64,000 nucleotides of DNA from Paratinospora sagittata (taxonomy: Eukaryota; Streptophyta; Magnoliopsida; Ranunculales; Menispermaceae): positions 23,390,288 to 23,454,287 of the forward strand of contig CM069605.1 in assembly GCA_035771175.1 (NCBI GenBank), in the 5' to 3' direction. The position numbers and the translations under genes were made by a program. Of this stretch, positions 47,932 through 61,100 are shown one piece after another; positions within the stretch are counted from its first letter, which is position 1, and each line of letters begins with the position of its first letter. The notes beneath the pieces were generated by a model. It ran no database searches and was not told where the DNA came from. It saw nothing but the letters and a program-made list of their open reading frames with translations.

Positions 47932-50900
47932 TAAATAATTCGAATCTCATTGAAATTATGATTAAAACCTTTCGAACATCATTTTTTCAAAATGAAATAC
48001 TATATCGAAGTGATTTTGAAGACTTTGCAATTTTCAGAGTTTTAGTGCTGAGATTGATCGAGATTTTACCCTACACACCAAAGATCAAACTAATGCATTA
48101 GACGTGAGATATGTCATCGTTCTTCGAGCTTGATCTTTTGTAGACTTCGAAAGCTATTGTTTGATGTGTTCTTGATGGAATACAGGTGATGTGTTCGTTT
48201 TTGATGTGTTATCTTTCCGAGACCACTTCATACACTTACAGTTTAAAACAAAGGATAGCCTCTGGAAATCTAAGCACAAAAGGAATAAAATGAAGAACTT
48301 GCTGAACAATGACGTTATCATCAAGACAGATTGCAATTTTGATTCAATTCGAGGCTTCTTCTCTTGGAAAACTCTTTGGAAAGCTCAATCTAACTTGCAA
48401 AAATCATGTGTGTTGTATTTTTGAAAATCAGAGAATGAGTGTTTTATAAAATTAGAAGTTGCAGGTTAAAGAGCAAGAGAGTACAAAACGATTTGAATTC
48501 AAAACATTTTTCAATCTAAAGTTGTTTTGGGCGTGCGAGACAATGGGAATCATCTAGGTGTTAGTAGAAAATATTTCAATAAAGATAACCTTGCAAAACT
48601 GTGTAAGGAATAGAAAAATCGAGCAAGCATAAGTGTCCAGATTTTTCTCGTCAGAAATATCAAATTTTTGTCTCAGACGTGGATAGCGCGTTATTGGGTT
48701 GTGTATCATGTTCTCGTTTAGCAGGCTATAGCAGGTCGATATACACAAACCCGTGAGCTCGAGTTTTTCAGACTTTCCGATAGCGTGTTATCAAGGCCTA
48801 TAGCGCGCTATTGCCCATCTCACTAAAAATGGAAAGATCACTGCAACAGCTTTATAAGGAGTTATCACAGGGGATAGCGCTATAGATAATTTTCGAGAAA
48901 AACATATGTTTTATTTTAGAACCCTATCAGCGTGCTATCAACACTGATAGTGCGCTAGTGCCTTCTGGAAAATTTTGGCCAATTGCTGGATAGCCTTATT
49001 TTTGAAAAATTAATATTTTGACACTTAAGAACCATTCCATTGACACAAAACATATTGATATAAGATTAATAATTTTTAAATAATTCGAATCTCATTGAAA
49101 TTATGATTAAAACCTTTCGAACATCATTTTTTCAAAATGAAATACTATATCGAAGTGATTTTGAAGACTTTGCAATTTTCAGAGTTTTAGTGCTGAGATT
49201 GATCGAGATTTTACCCTACACACCAAAGATCAAACTAATGCATTAGACGTGAGATATGTCATCGTTCTTCGAGCTTGATCTTTTGTAGACTTCGAAAGCT
49301 ATTGTTTGATGTGTTCTTGATGCAATACAGGTGACGTGTTCTTTTTTGATGTGTTATCTTTCCGAGACCACTTCATACACTTACAGTTTAAAACAAAGGA
49401 TAGCCTCTGCAAATCTAAGCACAAAAGGAATAAAATGAAGAACTTGCTGAACAATGACGTTATCATCAAGACAGATTGCAATTTTGATTCAATTCGAGGC
49501 TTCTTCTCTTGGAAAACTCTTTGGAAAGCTCAATCTAACTTGCAAAAATCATGTGTGTTGTATTTTTGAAAATCAGAGAGTGAGTGTTTTATAAAATTAG
49601 AAGTTGCAAGTTAAAGAGCAAGAGAGTACAAAACGATTTGAATTCAAAACATTGTTCAATCTAAAGTTGTTTTGGGCATGGGAATCATCTAGGTGTTAGT
49701 AAAAAATATTTCAATAAAGATAACCTTTCAAAACTGTGTAAGGAATAGAAAATCGAGCAAGCATAAGTGTCCAGATTTTTCTCGTCAGAAATATCAGATT
49801 TTTGTCTCAGACGTGGATAGCGCGTTATTGGGTTGTGTATCATGTTCTCGTTTAGCAGGCTATAGCAGGTCGATATACACAAACCCGTGAGCTCGAGTTT
49901 TTTAGACTTTCCGATAGCGTGTTATCAAGGCCTATAGCGCGCTATTGCCCATCTCACTAAAAATGGAAAGATCACTGCAACAGCTTTATAAGGAGTTATC
50001 ACAGGGAATAGCGCGCTATAGATAATTTTCGAGAAAAATATATGTTTTATTATAGAACCCTATCAGCGTGCTATCAACACTGATAGTGCGCTAGTGCCTT
50101 CTGGAAAATTTTGGCCAATTGCTGGATAGCCTTATTTTTGAAAAATTAATATTTTGACACTTAAGAACCATTCCATTGACACAAAACATATTGATATAAG
50201 ATTAATAATTTTTAAATAATTCGAATCTCATTGAAATTATGATTAAAACCTTTCGAACATCATTTTTTCAAAATGAAATACTATATCGAAGTGATTTTGA
50301 AGACTTTGCAATTTTCAGAGTTTTAGTGCTGAGATTGATCGAGATTTTACCCTACACACCAAAGATCAAACTAATGCATTAGACGTGAGATATGTCATCG
50401 TTCTTCGAGCTTGATCTTTTGTAGACTTCGAAAGCTATTGTTTGATGTGTTCTTGATGCAATACAGGTGATGTGTTCGTTTTTGATGTGTTATCTTTCTG
50501 AGACCACTTCATACACTTACAGTTTAAAACAAAGGATAGCCTCTGGAAATCTAAGCACAAAAGGAATAAAATGAAGAACTTGCGGAACAATGACGTTATC
50601 ATCAAGACAGATTGCAATTTTGATTCAATTCGAGGCTTCTTCTCTTGGAAAACTCTTTGGAAAGCTCAATCTAACTTGCAAAAATCATGTGTGTTGTATT
50701 TTTGAAAATCAGAGAGTGAGTGTTTTATAAAATTAGAAGTTGCAAGTTAAAGAGCAAGAGAGTACAAAACGATTTGAATTCAAAACATTGTTCAATCTAA
50801 AGTTGTTTTGGGCATGGGAATCATCTAGGTGTTAGTAAAAAATATTTCAATAAAGATAACCTTTCAAAACTGTGTAAGGAATAGAAAATCGAGCAAGCAT

Positions 50901-52493
50901 AAGTGTCCAGATTTTTCTCGTCAGAAATATCAAATTTTTGTCTCAGACGTGGATAGCGCGCTGTTGGGTTGTGTATCATGTCCTCTTTTAGCAGGCTATA
51001 GCAGGTCGATATACACAAACCCGTGAGCTCGAGTTTTTCAGACTTTCCGATAGCGTGTTATCAAGGCCTATAGCGCGCTATTGCCCATCTCACTAAAAAT
51101 GGAAAGATCACTGCAACAGCTTTATAAGGAGTTATCAGAGGGGATAACGCGCTGTAGATAATTTTCGAGAAAAACATATGTTTTAGTATAGAACCCTATC
51201 AGCGTGCTATCAACACTGATAGTGCGCTAGTGCCTTCTGGAAAATTTTGGCCAATTGCTGGATAGCCTTATTTTTGAAAAATTAATATTTTGACACTTAA
51301 GAACCATTCCATTGACACAAAACATATTGATATAAGATTAATAATTTTTAAATAATTCGAATCTCATTGAAATTATGATTAAAACCTTTCGAACATCATT
51401 TTTTCAAAATGAAATACTATATCGAAGTGATTTTGAAGACTTTGCAATTTTCAGAGTTTTAGTGCTGAGATTGATCGAGATTTTACCCTACACACCAAAG
51501 ATCAAACTAATGCATTAGACGTGAGATATGTCATCGTTCTTCGAGCTTGATCTTTTGTAGACTTCGAAAGCTATTGTTTGATGTGTTCTTGATGCAATAC
51601 AGGTGATGTGTTCGTTTTTGATGTGTTATCTTTCTGAGACCACTTCATACACTTACAGTTTAAAACAAAGGATAGCCTCTGGAAATCTAAGCACAAAAGG
51701 AATAAAATGAAGAACTTGCGGAACAATGACGTTATCATCAAGACAGATTGCAATTTTGATTCAATTCGAGGCTTCTTCTCTTGGAAAACTCTTTGGAAAG
51801 CTCAATCTAACTTGCAAAAATCATGTGTGTTGTATTTTTGAAAATCAGAGAATGAGTGTTTTATAAAATTAGAAGTTGCAGGTTAAAGAGCAAGAGAGTA
51901 CAAAACGATTTGAATTCAAAACATTTTTCAATCTAAAGTTGTTTTGGGCGTGCGAGACAATGGGAATCATCTCGGTGTTAGTAGAAAATATTTCAATAAA
52001 GATAACCTTGCAAAACTGTGTAAGGAATAGAAAAATCGAGCAAGCATAAGTGTCCAGATTTTTCTCGTCAGAAATATCAAATTTTTGTCTCAGACGTGGA
52101 TAGCGCGTTATTGGGTTGTGTATCATGTTCTCGTTTAGCAGGCTATAGCAGGTCGATATACACAAACCCGTGAGCTCGAGTTTTTCAGACTTTCCGATAG
52201 CGTGTTATCAAGGCCTATAGCGCGCTATTGCCCATCTCACTAAAAATGGAAGAATCACTGCAACAGCTTTATAAGGAGTTATCAGAGGGGATAGCGCTAT
52301 AGATAATTTTCGAGAAAAACATATGTTTTATTTTAGAACCCTATCAGCGTGCTATCAACACTGATAGTGCGCTAGTGCCTTCTGGAAAATTTTGGCCAAT
52401 TGCTGGATAGCCTTATTTTTGAAAAATTTATATTTTGACACTTAAGAACCATTCCATTGACACAAAACATATTGATATAAGATTAATAATTTT
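47932..52493. repeat. Tetrameric higher-order unit d-a-b-c, copy 2 (4562 bp)
   Basis: Monomers d (47932), a (49077), b (50213) and c (51349), near-identical to copy 1. It is followed directly by another a (52494) and b (53630) with d missing, so the next unit is truncated, as expected from misaligned exchange between the similar second halves of c and d. Confidence 0.85.
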
Positions 52494-54764
52494 TAAATAA
52501 TTCGAATCTCATTGAAATTATGATTAAAACCTTTCGAACATCATTTTTTCAAAATGAAATACTATATCGAAGTGATTTTGAAGACTTTGCAATTTTCAGA
52601 GTTTTAGTGCTGAGATTGATCGAGATTTTACCCTACACACCAAAGATCAAACTAATGCATTAGACGTGAGATATGTCATCGTTCTTCGAGCTTGATCTTT
52701 TGTAGACTTCGAAAGCTATTGTTTGATGTGTTCTTGATGCAATACAGGTGACGTGTTCTTTTTTGATGTGTTATCTTTCCGAGACCACTTCATACACTTA
52801 CAGTTTAAAACAAAGGATAGCCTCTGCAAATCTAAGCACAAAAGGAATAAAATGAAAAACTTGCTGAACAATGACGTTATCATCAAGACAGATTGCAATT
52901 TTGATTCAATTCGAGGCTTCTTCTCTTGGAAAACTCTTTGGAAAGCTCAATCTAACTTGCAAAAATCATGTGTGTTGTATTTTTGAAAATCAGAGAGTGA
53001 GTGTTTTATAAAATTAGAAGTTGCAAGTTAAAGAGCAAGAGAGTACAAAACGATTTGAATTCAAAACATTGTTCAATCTAAAGTTGTTTTGGGCATGGGA
53101 ATCATCTAGGTGTTAGTAAAAAATATTTCAATAAAGATAACCTTTCAAAACTGTGTAAGGAATAGAAAATCGAGCAAGCATAAGTGTCCAGATTTTTCTC
53201 GTCAGAAATATCAGATTTTTGTCTCAGACGTGGATAGCGCGTTATTGGGTTGTGTATCATGTTCTCGTTTAGCAGGCTATAGCAGGTCGATATACACAAA
53301 CCCGTGAGCTCGAGTTTTTTAGACTTTCCGATAGCGTGTTATCAAGGCCTATAGCGCGCTATTGCCCATCTCACTAAAAATGGAAAGATCACTGCAACAG
53401 CTTTATAAGGAGTTATCACAGGGAATAGCGCGCTATAGATAATTTTCGAGAAAAATATATGTTTTATTATAGAACCCTATCAGCGTGCTATCAACACTGA
53501 TAGTGCGCTAGTGCCTTCTGGAAAATTTTGGCCAATTGCTGGATAGCCTTATTTTTGAAAAATTAATATTTTGACACTTAAGAACCATTCCATTGACACA
53601 AAACATATTGATATAAGATTAATAATTTTTAAATAATTCGAATCTCATTGAAATTATGATTAAAACCTTTCGAACATCATTTTTTCAAAATGAAATACTA
53701 TATCGAAGTGATTTTGAAGACTTTGCAATTTTCAGAGTTTTAGTGCTGAGATTGATCGAGATTTTACCCTACACACCAAAGATCAAACTAATGCATTAGA
53801 CGTGAGATATGTCATCGTTCTTCGAGCTTGATCTTTTGTAGACTTCGAAAGCTATTGTTTGATGTGTTCTTGATGCAATACAGGTGATGTGTTCGTTTTT
53901 GATGTGTTATCTTTCTGAGACCACTTCATACACTTACAGTTTAAAACAAAGGATAGCCTCTGGAAATCTAAGCACAAAGGAATAAAATGAAGAACTTGCG
54001 GAACAATGACGTTATCATCAAGACAGATTGCAATTTTGATTCAATTCGAGGCTTCTTCTCTTGGAAAACTCTTTGGAAAGCTCAATCTAACTTGCAAAAA
54101 TCATGTGTGTTGTATTTTTGAAAATCAGAGAGTGAGTGTTTTATAAAATTAGAAGTTGCAAGTTAAAGAGCAAGAGAGTACAAAACGATTTGAATTCAAA
54201 ACATTGTTCAATCTAAAGTTGTTTTGGGCATGGGAATCATCTAGGTGTTAGTAAAAAATATTTCAATAAAGATAACCTTTCAAAACTGTGTAAGGAATAG
54301 AAAATCGAGCAAGCATAAGTGTCCAGATTTTTCTCGTCAGAAATATCAAATTTTTGTCTCAGACGTGGATAGCGCGCTGTTGGGTTGTGTATCATGTCCT
54401 CTTTTAGCAGGCTATAGCAGGTCGATATACACAAACCCGTGAGCTCGAGTTTTTCAGACTTTCCGATAGCGTGTTATCAAGGCCTATAGCGCGCTATTGC
54501 CCATCTCATTAAAAATGGAAAGATCACTGCAACAGCTTTATAAGGAGTTATCAGAGGGGATAGCGCGCTATAGATAATTTTCGAGAAAAACATATGTTTT
54601 ATTTTAGAACCCTATCAGCGTGCTATCAACACTGATAGTGCGCTAGTGCCTTCTGAAAAATTTTGGCCAATTGCTGGATAGCCTTATTTTTGAAAAATCT
54701 ATATTTTGACACTTAAGAACCATTCCATTGACACAAAACATATTGATATAAGATTAATAATTTT
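52494..54764. repeat. Partial third higher-order unit (monomers a and b)
   Basis: Monomer a at 52494 retains GTGACGTGTTC and GAAAAATATATG. Monomer b at 53630 retains TTTCTGAGACC and CTGTTGGG. Monomer b has lost one A in AGCACAAAGG near 53977 and switches in its last third to another subtype (TTTATTTTAGAACC, AAATCTATATTTTG). Confidence 0.75.
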
Positions 54765-57700
54765 TAAATAATTCGAATCTCATTGAAATTATGATTAAAA
54801 CCTTTCGAACATCATTTTTTCAAAATGAAATACTATATCGAAGTGATTTTGAAGACTTTGCAATCTTCAGAGTTTTAGTGCTGAGATTGATCGAGATTTT
54901 ACCCTACACACCAAAGATCAAACTAATGCATTAGACGTGAGATATGTCATCGTTCTTCGAGCTTGATCTTTTGTAGACTTCGAAAGCTATTGTTTGATGT
55001 GTTCGTTTTTGATGTGTTCGTTTTTGATGTGTTATCTTTCCGAGACCACTTCATATACGTACAGTTTAAAAGAAAGGATAGCCTCTGGAAATCTAAGCAC
55101 AAAAGGAATAAAATGAAGAACTTGCCGAACAATGACGTTATCATCAAGACAGATTGCAATTTTGATTCAATTCGAGGCTTCTTCTCTTGGAAAACTCTTT
55201 GGAAAGCTCAATCTAACTTGCAAAAATCATGTGTGTTGTATTTTTGAAAATCAGAGAATGAGTGTTTTATAAAATTAGAAGTTGCAGGTTAAAGAGCAAG
55301 AGAGTACAAAACGATTTGAATTCAAAACATTGTTCAATCTAAAGTTGTTTTGGGCGTGCGAGACAATGGGAATCATCTAGGTGTTAGTAGAAAATATTTC
55401 AATAAAGATAACCTTTCAAAACTGTGTAAGGAATAGAAAAATCGAGCAAGCATAAGTGTCCAGATTTTTCACGTCAGAAATATCAAATTTTTGTCTCAGA
55501 CGTGGATAGCGCGCTATTGGGTTGTGTATCATGTTCTCTTTTAGCAGGCTATAGGAGGTCGATATACACAAACCCGTGAGCTCGAGTTTTTCAGACTTTC
55601 CGATAGCGTGTTATCAAGGCCTATAGCGCGCTATTGCCCATCTCACAAAAAATGGAAAGATCACTGCAACAGCTTTATAAGGAGTTATCAGAGGGGATAG
55701 CGCGCTATAGATAATTTTCGAGAAAAACATATGTTTTATTTTAGAACCCTATCAGCGTGCTATCAACACTGATAGTGCGCTAGTGCCTTCTGGAAAATTT
55801 TGGCCAATTGCTGGATAGCCTTATTTTTGAAAAATTAATATTTTGACACTTAAGAACCATTCCATTGACACAAAACATATTGATATAAGATTAATAATTT
55901 TTAAATAATTCGAATCTCATTGAAATTATGATTAAAACCTTTCGAACATCATTTTTTCAAAATGAAATACTATATCGAAGTGATTTTGAAGACTTTGCAA
56001 TTTTCAGAGTTTTAGTGCTGAGATTGATCGAGATTTTACCCTACACACCAAAGATCAAACTAATGCATTAGACGTGAGATATGTCATCGTTCTTCGAGCT
56101 TGATCTTTTGTAGACTTCGAAAGCTATTGTTTGATGTGTTCTTGATGCAATACAGGTGATGTGTTCGTTTTTGATGTGTTATCTTTCCGAGACCACTTCA
56201 TATACGTACAGTTTAAAAGAAAGGATAGCCTCTGGAAATCTAAGCACAAAAGGAATAAAATGAAGAACTTGCCGAACAATGACGTTATCATCAAGACAGA
56301 TTGCAATTTTGATTCAATTCGAGGCTTCTTCTCTTGGAAAACTCTTTGGAAAGCTCAATCTAACTTGCAAAAATCATGTGTGTTGTATTTTTGAAAATCA
56401 GAGAATGAGTGTTTTATAAAATTAGAAGTTGCAGGTTAAAGAGCAAGAGAGTACAAAACGATTTGAATTCAAAACATTTTTCAATCTAAAGTTGTTTTGG
56501 GCATGGGAATCATCTAGGTGTTAGTAAAAAATATTTCAATAAAGATAACCTTTCAAAACTGTGTAAGGAATAGAAAAATCGAGCAAGCATAAGTGTCCAG
56601 ATTTTTCTCGTCAGAAATATCAAATTTTTGTCTCAGACGTGGATAGCGCGCTATTGGGTTGTGTATCATGTTCTCTTTTAGCAGGCTATAGGAGGTCGAT
56701 ATACACAAACCCGTGAGCTCGAGTTTTTCAGACTTTCCGATAGCGTGTTATCAAGGCCTATAGCGCGCTATTGCCCATCTCACTAAAAATGGAAAGATCA
56801 CTGCAACAGCTTTATAAGGAGTTATCAGAGGGGATAACGCGCTGTAGATAATTTTCGAGAAAAACATATGTTTTATTATAGAACCCTATCAGCGTGCTAT
56901 CAACACTGATAGTGCGCTAGTGCCTTCTGGAAAATTTTGGCCAATTGCTGGATAGCCTTATTTTTGAAAAATTAATATTTTGACACTTAAGAACCATTCC
57001 ATTGACACAAAACATATTGATATAAGATTAATAATTTTTAAATAATTCGAATCGCATTGAAATTATGATTAAAACCTTTCGAACATCATTTTTTCAAAAT
57101 GAAATACTATATCGAAGTGATTTTGAAGACTTTGCAATTTTCAGAGTTTTAGTGCTGAGATTGATCGAGATTTTACCCTACACACCAAAGATCAAACTAA
57201 TGCATTAGACGTGAGATATGTCATCGTTTTTGGAGCTTGATCTTTTGTAGACTTCGAAAGCTATTGTTTGATGTGTTCTTGATGCAATACAGGTGATGTG
57301 TTCATTTTTGATGTGTTATCTTTCCGAGACCACTTCATATACGTACAGTTTAAAACAAAGGATAGCCTCTTGAAATCTAAGCACAAAAGGAATAAAATGA
57401 AGAACTTGCGGAACAATGACGTTATCATCAAGACAGATTGCAATTTTGATTCAATTCGAGGCTTCTTCTCTTGGAAAACTCTTTGGAAAGCTCAATCTAA
57501 CTTGCAAAAATCATGTGTGTTGTATTTTTGAAAATCAGAGAATGAGTGTTTTATAAAATTAGAAGTTGCAGGTTAAAGAGCAAGAGAGTACAAAACGATT
57601 TGAATTCAAAACATTTTTCAATCTAAAGTTGTTTTGGGCGTGCGAGACAATGGGAATCATCTAGGTGTTAGTAGAAAATATTTCAATAAAGATAACCTTG

Positions 57701-58184
57701 CAAAACTGTGTAAGGAATAGAAAATCGAGCAAGCATAAGTGTCCAGATTTTTCTCGTCAGAAATATCAGATTTTTGTCTCAGACGTGGATAGCGCGTTAT
57801 TGGGTTGTGTATCATGTTCTCGTTTAGCAGGCTATAGCAGGTCGATATACACAAACCCGTGAGCTCGAGTTTTTTAGACTTTCCGATAGCGTGTTATCAA
57901 GGCCTATAGCGCGCTATTGCCCATCTCACTAAAAATGGAAAGATCACTGCAACAGCTTTATAAGGAGTTATCACAGGGAATAGCGCGCTATAGATAATTT
58001 TCGAGAAAAATATATGTTTTATTATAGAACCCTATCAGCGTGCTATCAACACTGATAGTGCGCTAGTGCCTTCTGGAAAATTTTGGCCAATTGCTGGATA
58101 GCCTTATTTTTGAAAAATTAATATTTTGACACTTAAGAACCATTCCATTGACACAAAACATGTTGATATAAGATTAAAAATTTT
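53630..58184. repeat. Second tetrameric period, copy 1 (about 4555 bp)
   Basis: Monomers 53630, 54765, 55902 and 57039. The first two share private variants with 58185 and 59321: CTGTTGGG near 54378 / 58932, AAATCTATATTTTG near 54696 / 59252, CAATCTTCAG at 54861 / 59417 and the short Tyr-coding variant ATATACGTACAG. The fourth monomer's second half instead resembles monomer a of the upstream unit (GAAAAATATATG near 58005), so the unit is mosaic. Confidence 0.5.
54765..55901. repeat. Satellite monomer with 25-bp deletion and 15-bp duplication
   Basis: Near 54993-55035 the usual TGATGTGTTC-15 bp-TGATGTGTTC arrangement has collapsed to a single TGATGTGTTC (25 bp lost), followed by a tandem copy of GATGTGTTCGTTTTT (15 bp gained). 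Together with the 10-bp insertion this restores a 1137-bp length by coincidence. Confidence 0.85.
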
Positions 58185-61100
58185 TAAATAATTCGAATCT
58201 CATTGAAATTATGATTAAAACCTTTCGAACATCATTTTTTCAAAATGAAATACTATATCGAAGTGATTTTGAAGACTTTGCAATTTTCAGAGTTTTAGTG
58301 CTGAGATTGATCGAGATTTTACCCTACACACCAAAGATCAAACTAATGCATTAGACGTGAGATATGTCATGGTTCTTCGAGCTTGATCTTTTGTAGACTT
58401 CGAAAGCTATTGTTTGATGTGTTCTTGATGCAATACAGGTGATGTGTTCGTTTTTGATGTGTTATCTTTCTGAGACCACTTCATACACTTACAGTTTAAA
58501 ACAAAGGATAGCCTCTGGAAATCTAAGCACAAAAGGAATAAAATGAAGAACTTGCGGAACAATGACGTTATCATCAAGACAGATTGCAATTTTGATTCAA
58601 TTCGAGGCTTCTTCTCTTGGAAAACTCTTTGGAAAGCTCAATCTAACTTGCAAAAATCATGTGTGTTGTATTTTTGAAAATCAGAGAGTGAGTGTTTTAT
58701 AAAATTAGAAGTTGCAAGTTAAAGAGCAAGAGAGTACAAAACGATTTGAATTCAAAACATTGTTCAATCTAAAGTTGTTTTGGGCATGGGAATAATCTAG
58801 GTGTTAGTAAAAAATATTTCAATAAAGATAACCTTTCAAAACTGTGTAGGGAATAGAAAATCGAGCAAGCATAAGTGTCCAGATTTTTCTCGTCAGAAAT
58901 ATCAAATTTTTGTCTCAGTCGTGGATAGCGCGCTGTTGGGTTGTGTATCATGTTCTCTTTTAGCAGGCTATAGGAGGTCGATATACACAAACCCGTGAGC
59001 TCGAGTTTTTCAGACTTTCCGATAGCGTGTTATCAAGGCCTATAGCGCGCTATTGCCCATCTCACTAAAAATGGAAAGATCACTGCAACAGCTTTATAAG
59101 GAGTTATCAGAGGGGATAGCGCGCTATAGATAATTTTCGAGAAAAACATATGTTTTATTTTAGAACCCTATCAGCGTGCTATCAACACTGATAGTGCGCT
59201 AGTGCCTTCTGGAAAATTTTGGCCAATTGCTGGATAGCCTTATTTTTGAAAAATCTATATTTTGACACTTAAGAACCATTCCATTGACACAAAACATATT
59301 GATATAAGATTAATAATTTTTAAATAATTCGAATCTCATTGAAATTATGATTAAAACCTTTCGAACATCATTTTTTCAAAATGAAATACTATATCGAAGT
59401 GATTTTGAAGACTTTGCAATCTTCAGAGTTTTAGTGCTGAGATTGATCGAGATTTTACCCTACACACCAAAGATCAAACTAATGCATTAGACGTGAGATA
59501 TGTCATCGTTCTTCGAGCTTGATCTTTTGTAGACTTCGAAAGCTATTGTTTGATGTGTTCGTTTTTGATGTGTTATCTTTCCGAGACCACTTCATATACG
59601 TACAGTTTAAAACAAAGGATAGCCTCTGGAAATCTAAGCACAAAAGGAATAAAATGAAGAACTTGCCGAACAATGACGTTATCATCAAGACAGATTGCAA
59701 TTTTGATTCAATTCGAGGCTTCTTCTCTTGGAAAACTCTTTGGAAAGCTCAATCTAACTTGCAAAAATCATGTGTGTTGTATTTTTGAAAATCAGAGAAT
59801 GAGTGTTTTATAAAATTAGAAGTTTCAGGTTAAAGAGCAAGAGAGTACAAAACGATTTGAATTCAAAACATTGTTCAATCTAAAGTTGTTTTGGGCGTGC
59901 GAGACAATGGGAATCATCTAGGTGTTAGTAGAAAATATTTCAATAAAGATAACCTTTCAAAACTGTGTAAGGAATAGAAAAATCGAGCAAGCATAAGTGT
60001 CCAGATTTTTCACGTCAGAAATATCAAATTTTTGTCTCAGACGTGGATAGCGCGCTATTGGGTTGTGTATCATGTTCTCTTTTAGCAGGCTATAGGAGGT
60101 CGATATACACAAACCCGTGAGCTCGAGTTTTTCAGACTTTCCGATAGCGTGTTATCAAGGCCTATAGCGCGCTATTGCCCATCTCACTAAAAATGGAAAG
60201 ATCACTGCAACAGCTTTATAAGGAGTTATCAGAGGGGATAGCGCGCTATAGATAATTTTCGAGAAAAACATATGTTTTATTATAGAACCCTATCAGCGTG
60301 CTATCAACACTGATAGTGCGCTAGTGCCTTCTGGAAAATTTTGGCCAATTGCTGGATAGCCTTATTTTTGAAAAATTAATATTTTGATACTTAAGAACCA
60401 TTCCATTGACAGAAAACATATTGATATAAGATTAATAATTTTTAAATAATTCGAATCTCATTGAAATTATGATTAAAACCTTTCGAACATCATTTTTTCC
60501 AAATGAAATACTATATCGAAGTGATTTTGAAGACTTTGCAATTTTCAGAGTTTTAGTGCTGAGATTGATCGAGATTTTACCCTACACACCAAAGATCAAA
60601 CTAATGCATTAGACGTGAGATATGTCATCGTTCTTCGAGCTTGATCTTTTGTAGACTTCGAAAGCTATTGTTTGATGTGTTCTTGATGCAATACAGGTGA
60701 GGTGTTCGTTTTTGATGTGTTATCTTTCCGAGACCACTTCATATACGTACAGTTTAAAACAAAGGATAGCCTCTTGAAATCTAAGCACAAAAGGAATAAA
60801 ATGAAGAACTTGCCGAACAATGACGTTATCATCAAGACAGATTGCAATTTTGATTCAATTCGAGGCATCTTCTCTTGGAAAACTCTTTGGAAAGCTCAAT
60901 CTAACTTGCAAAAATCATGTGTGTTGTATTTTTGAAAATCAGAGAATGAGTGTTTTATAAAATTAGAAGTTGCAGGTTAAAGAGCAAGAGAGTACAAAAC
61001 GATTTGAATTCAAAACATTTTTCAATCTAAAGTTGTTTTGGGCATGGGAATCATCTAGGTGTTAGTAAAAAATATTTCAATAAAGATAACCTTTCAAAAC

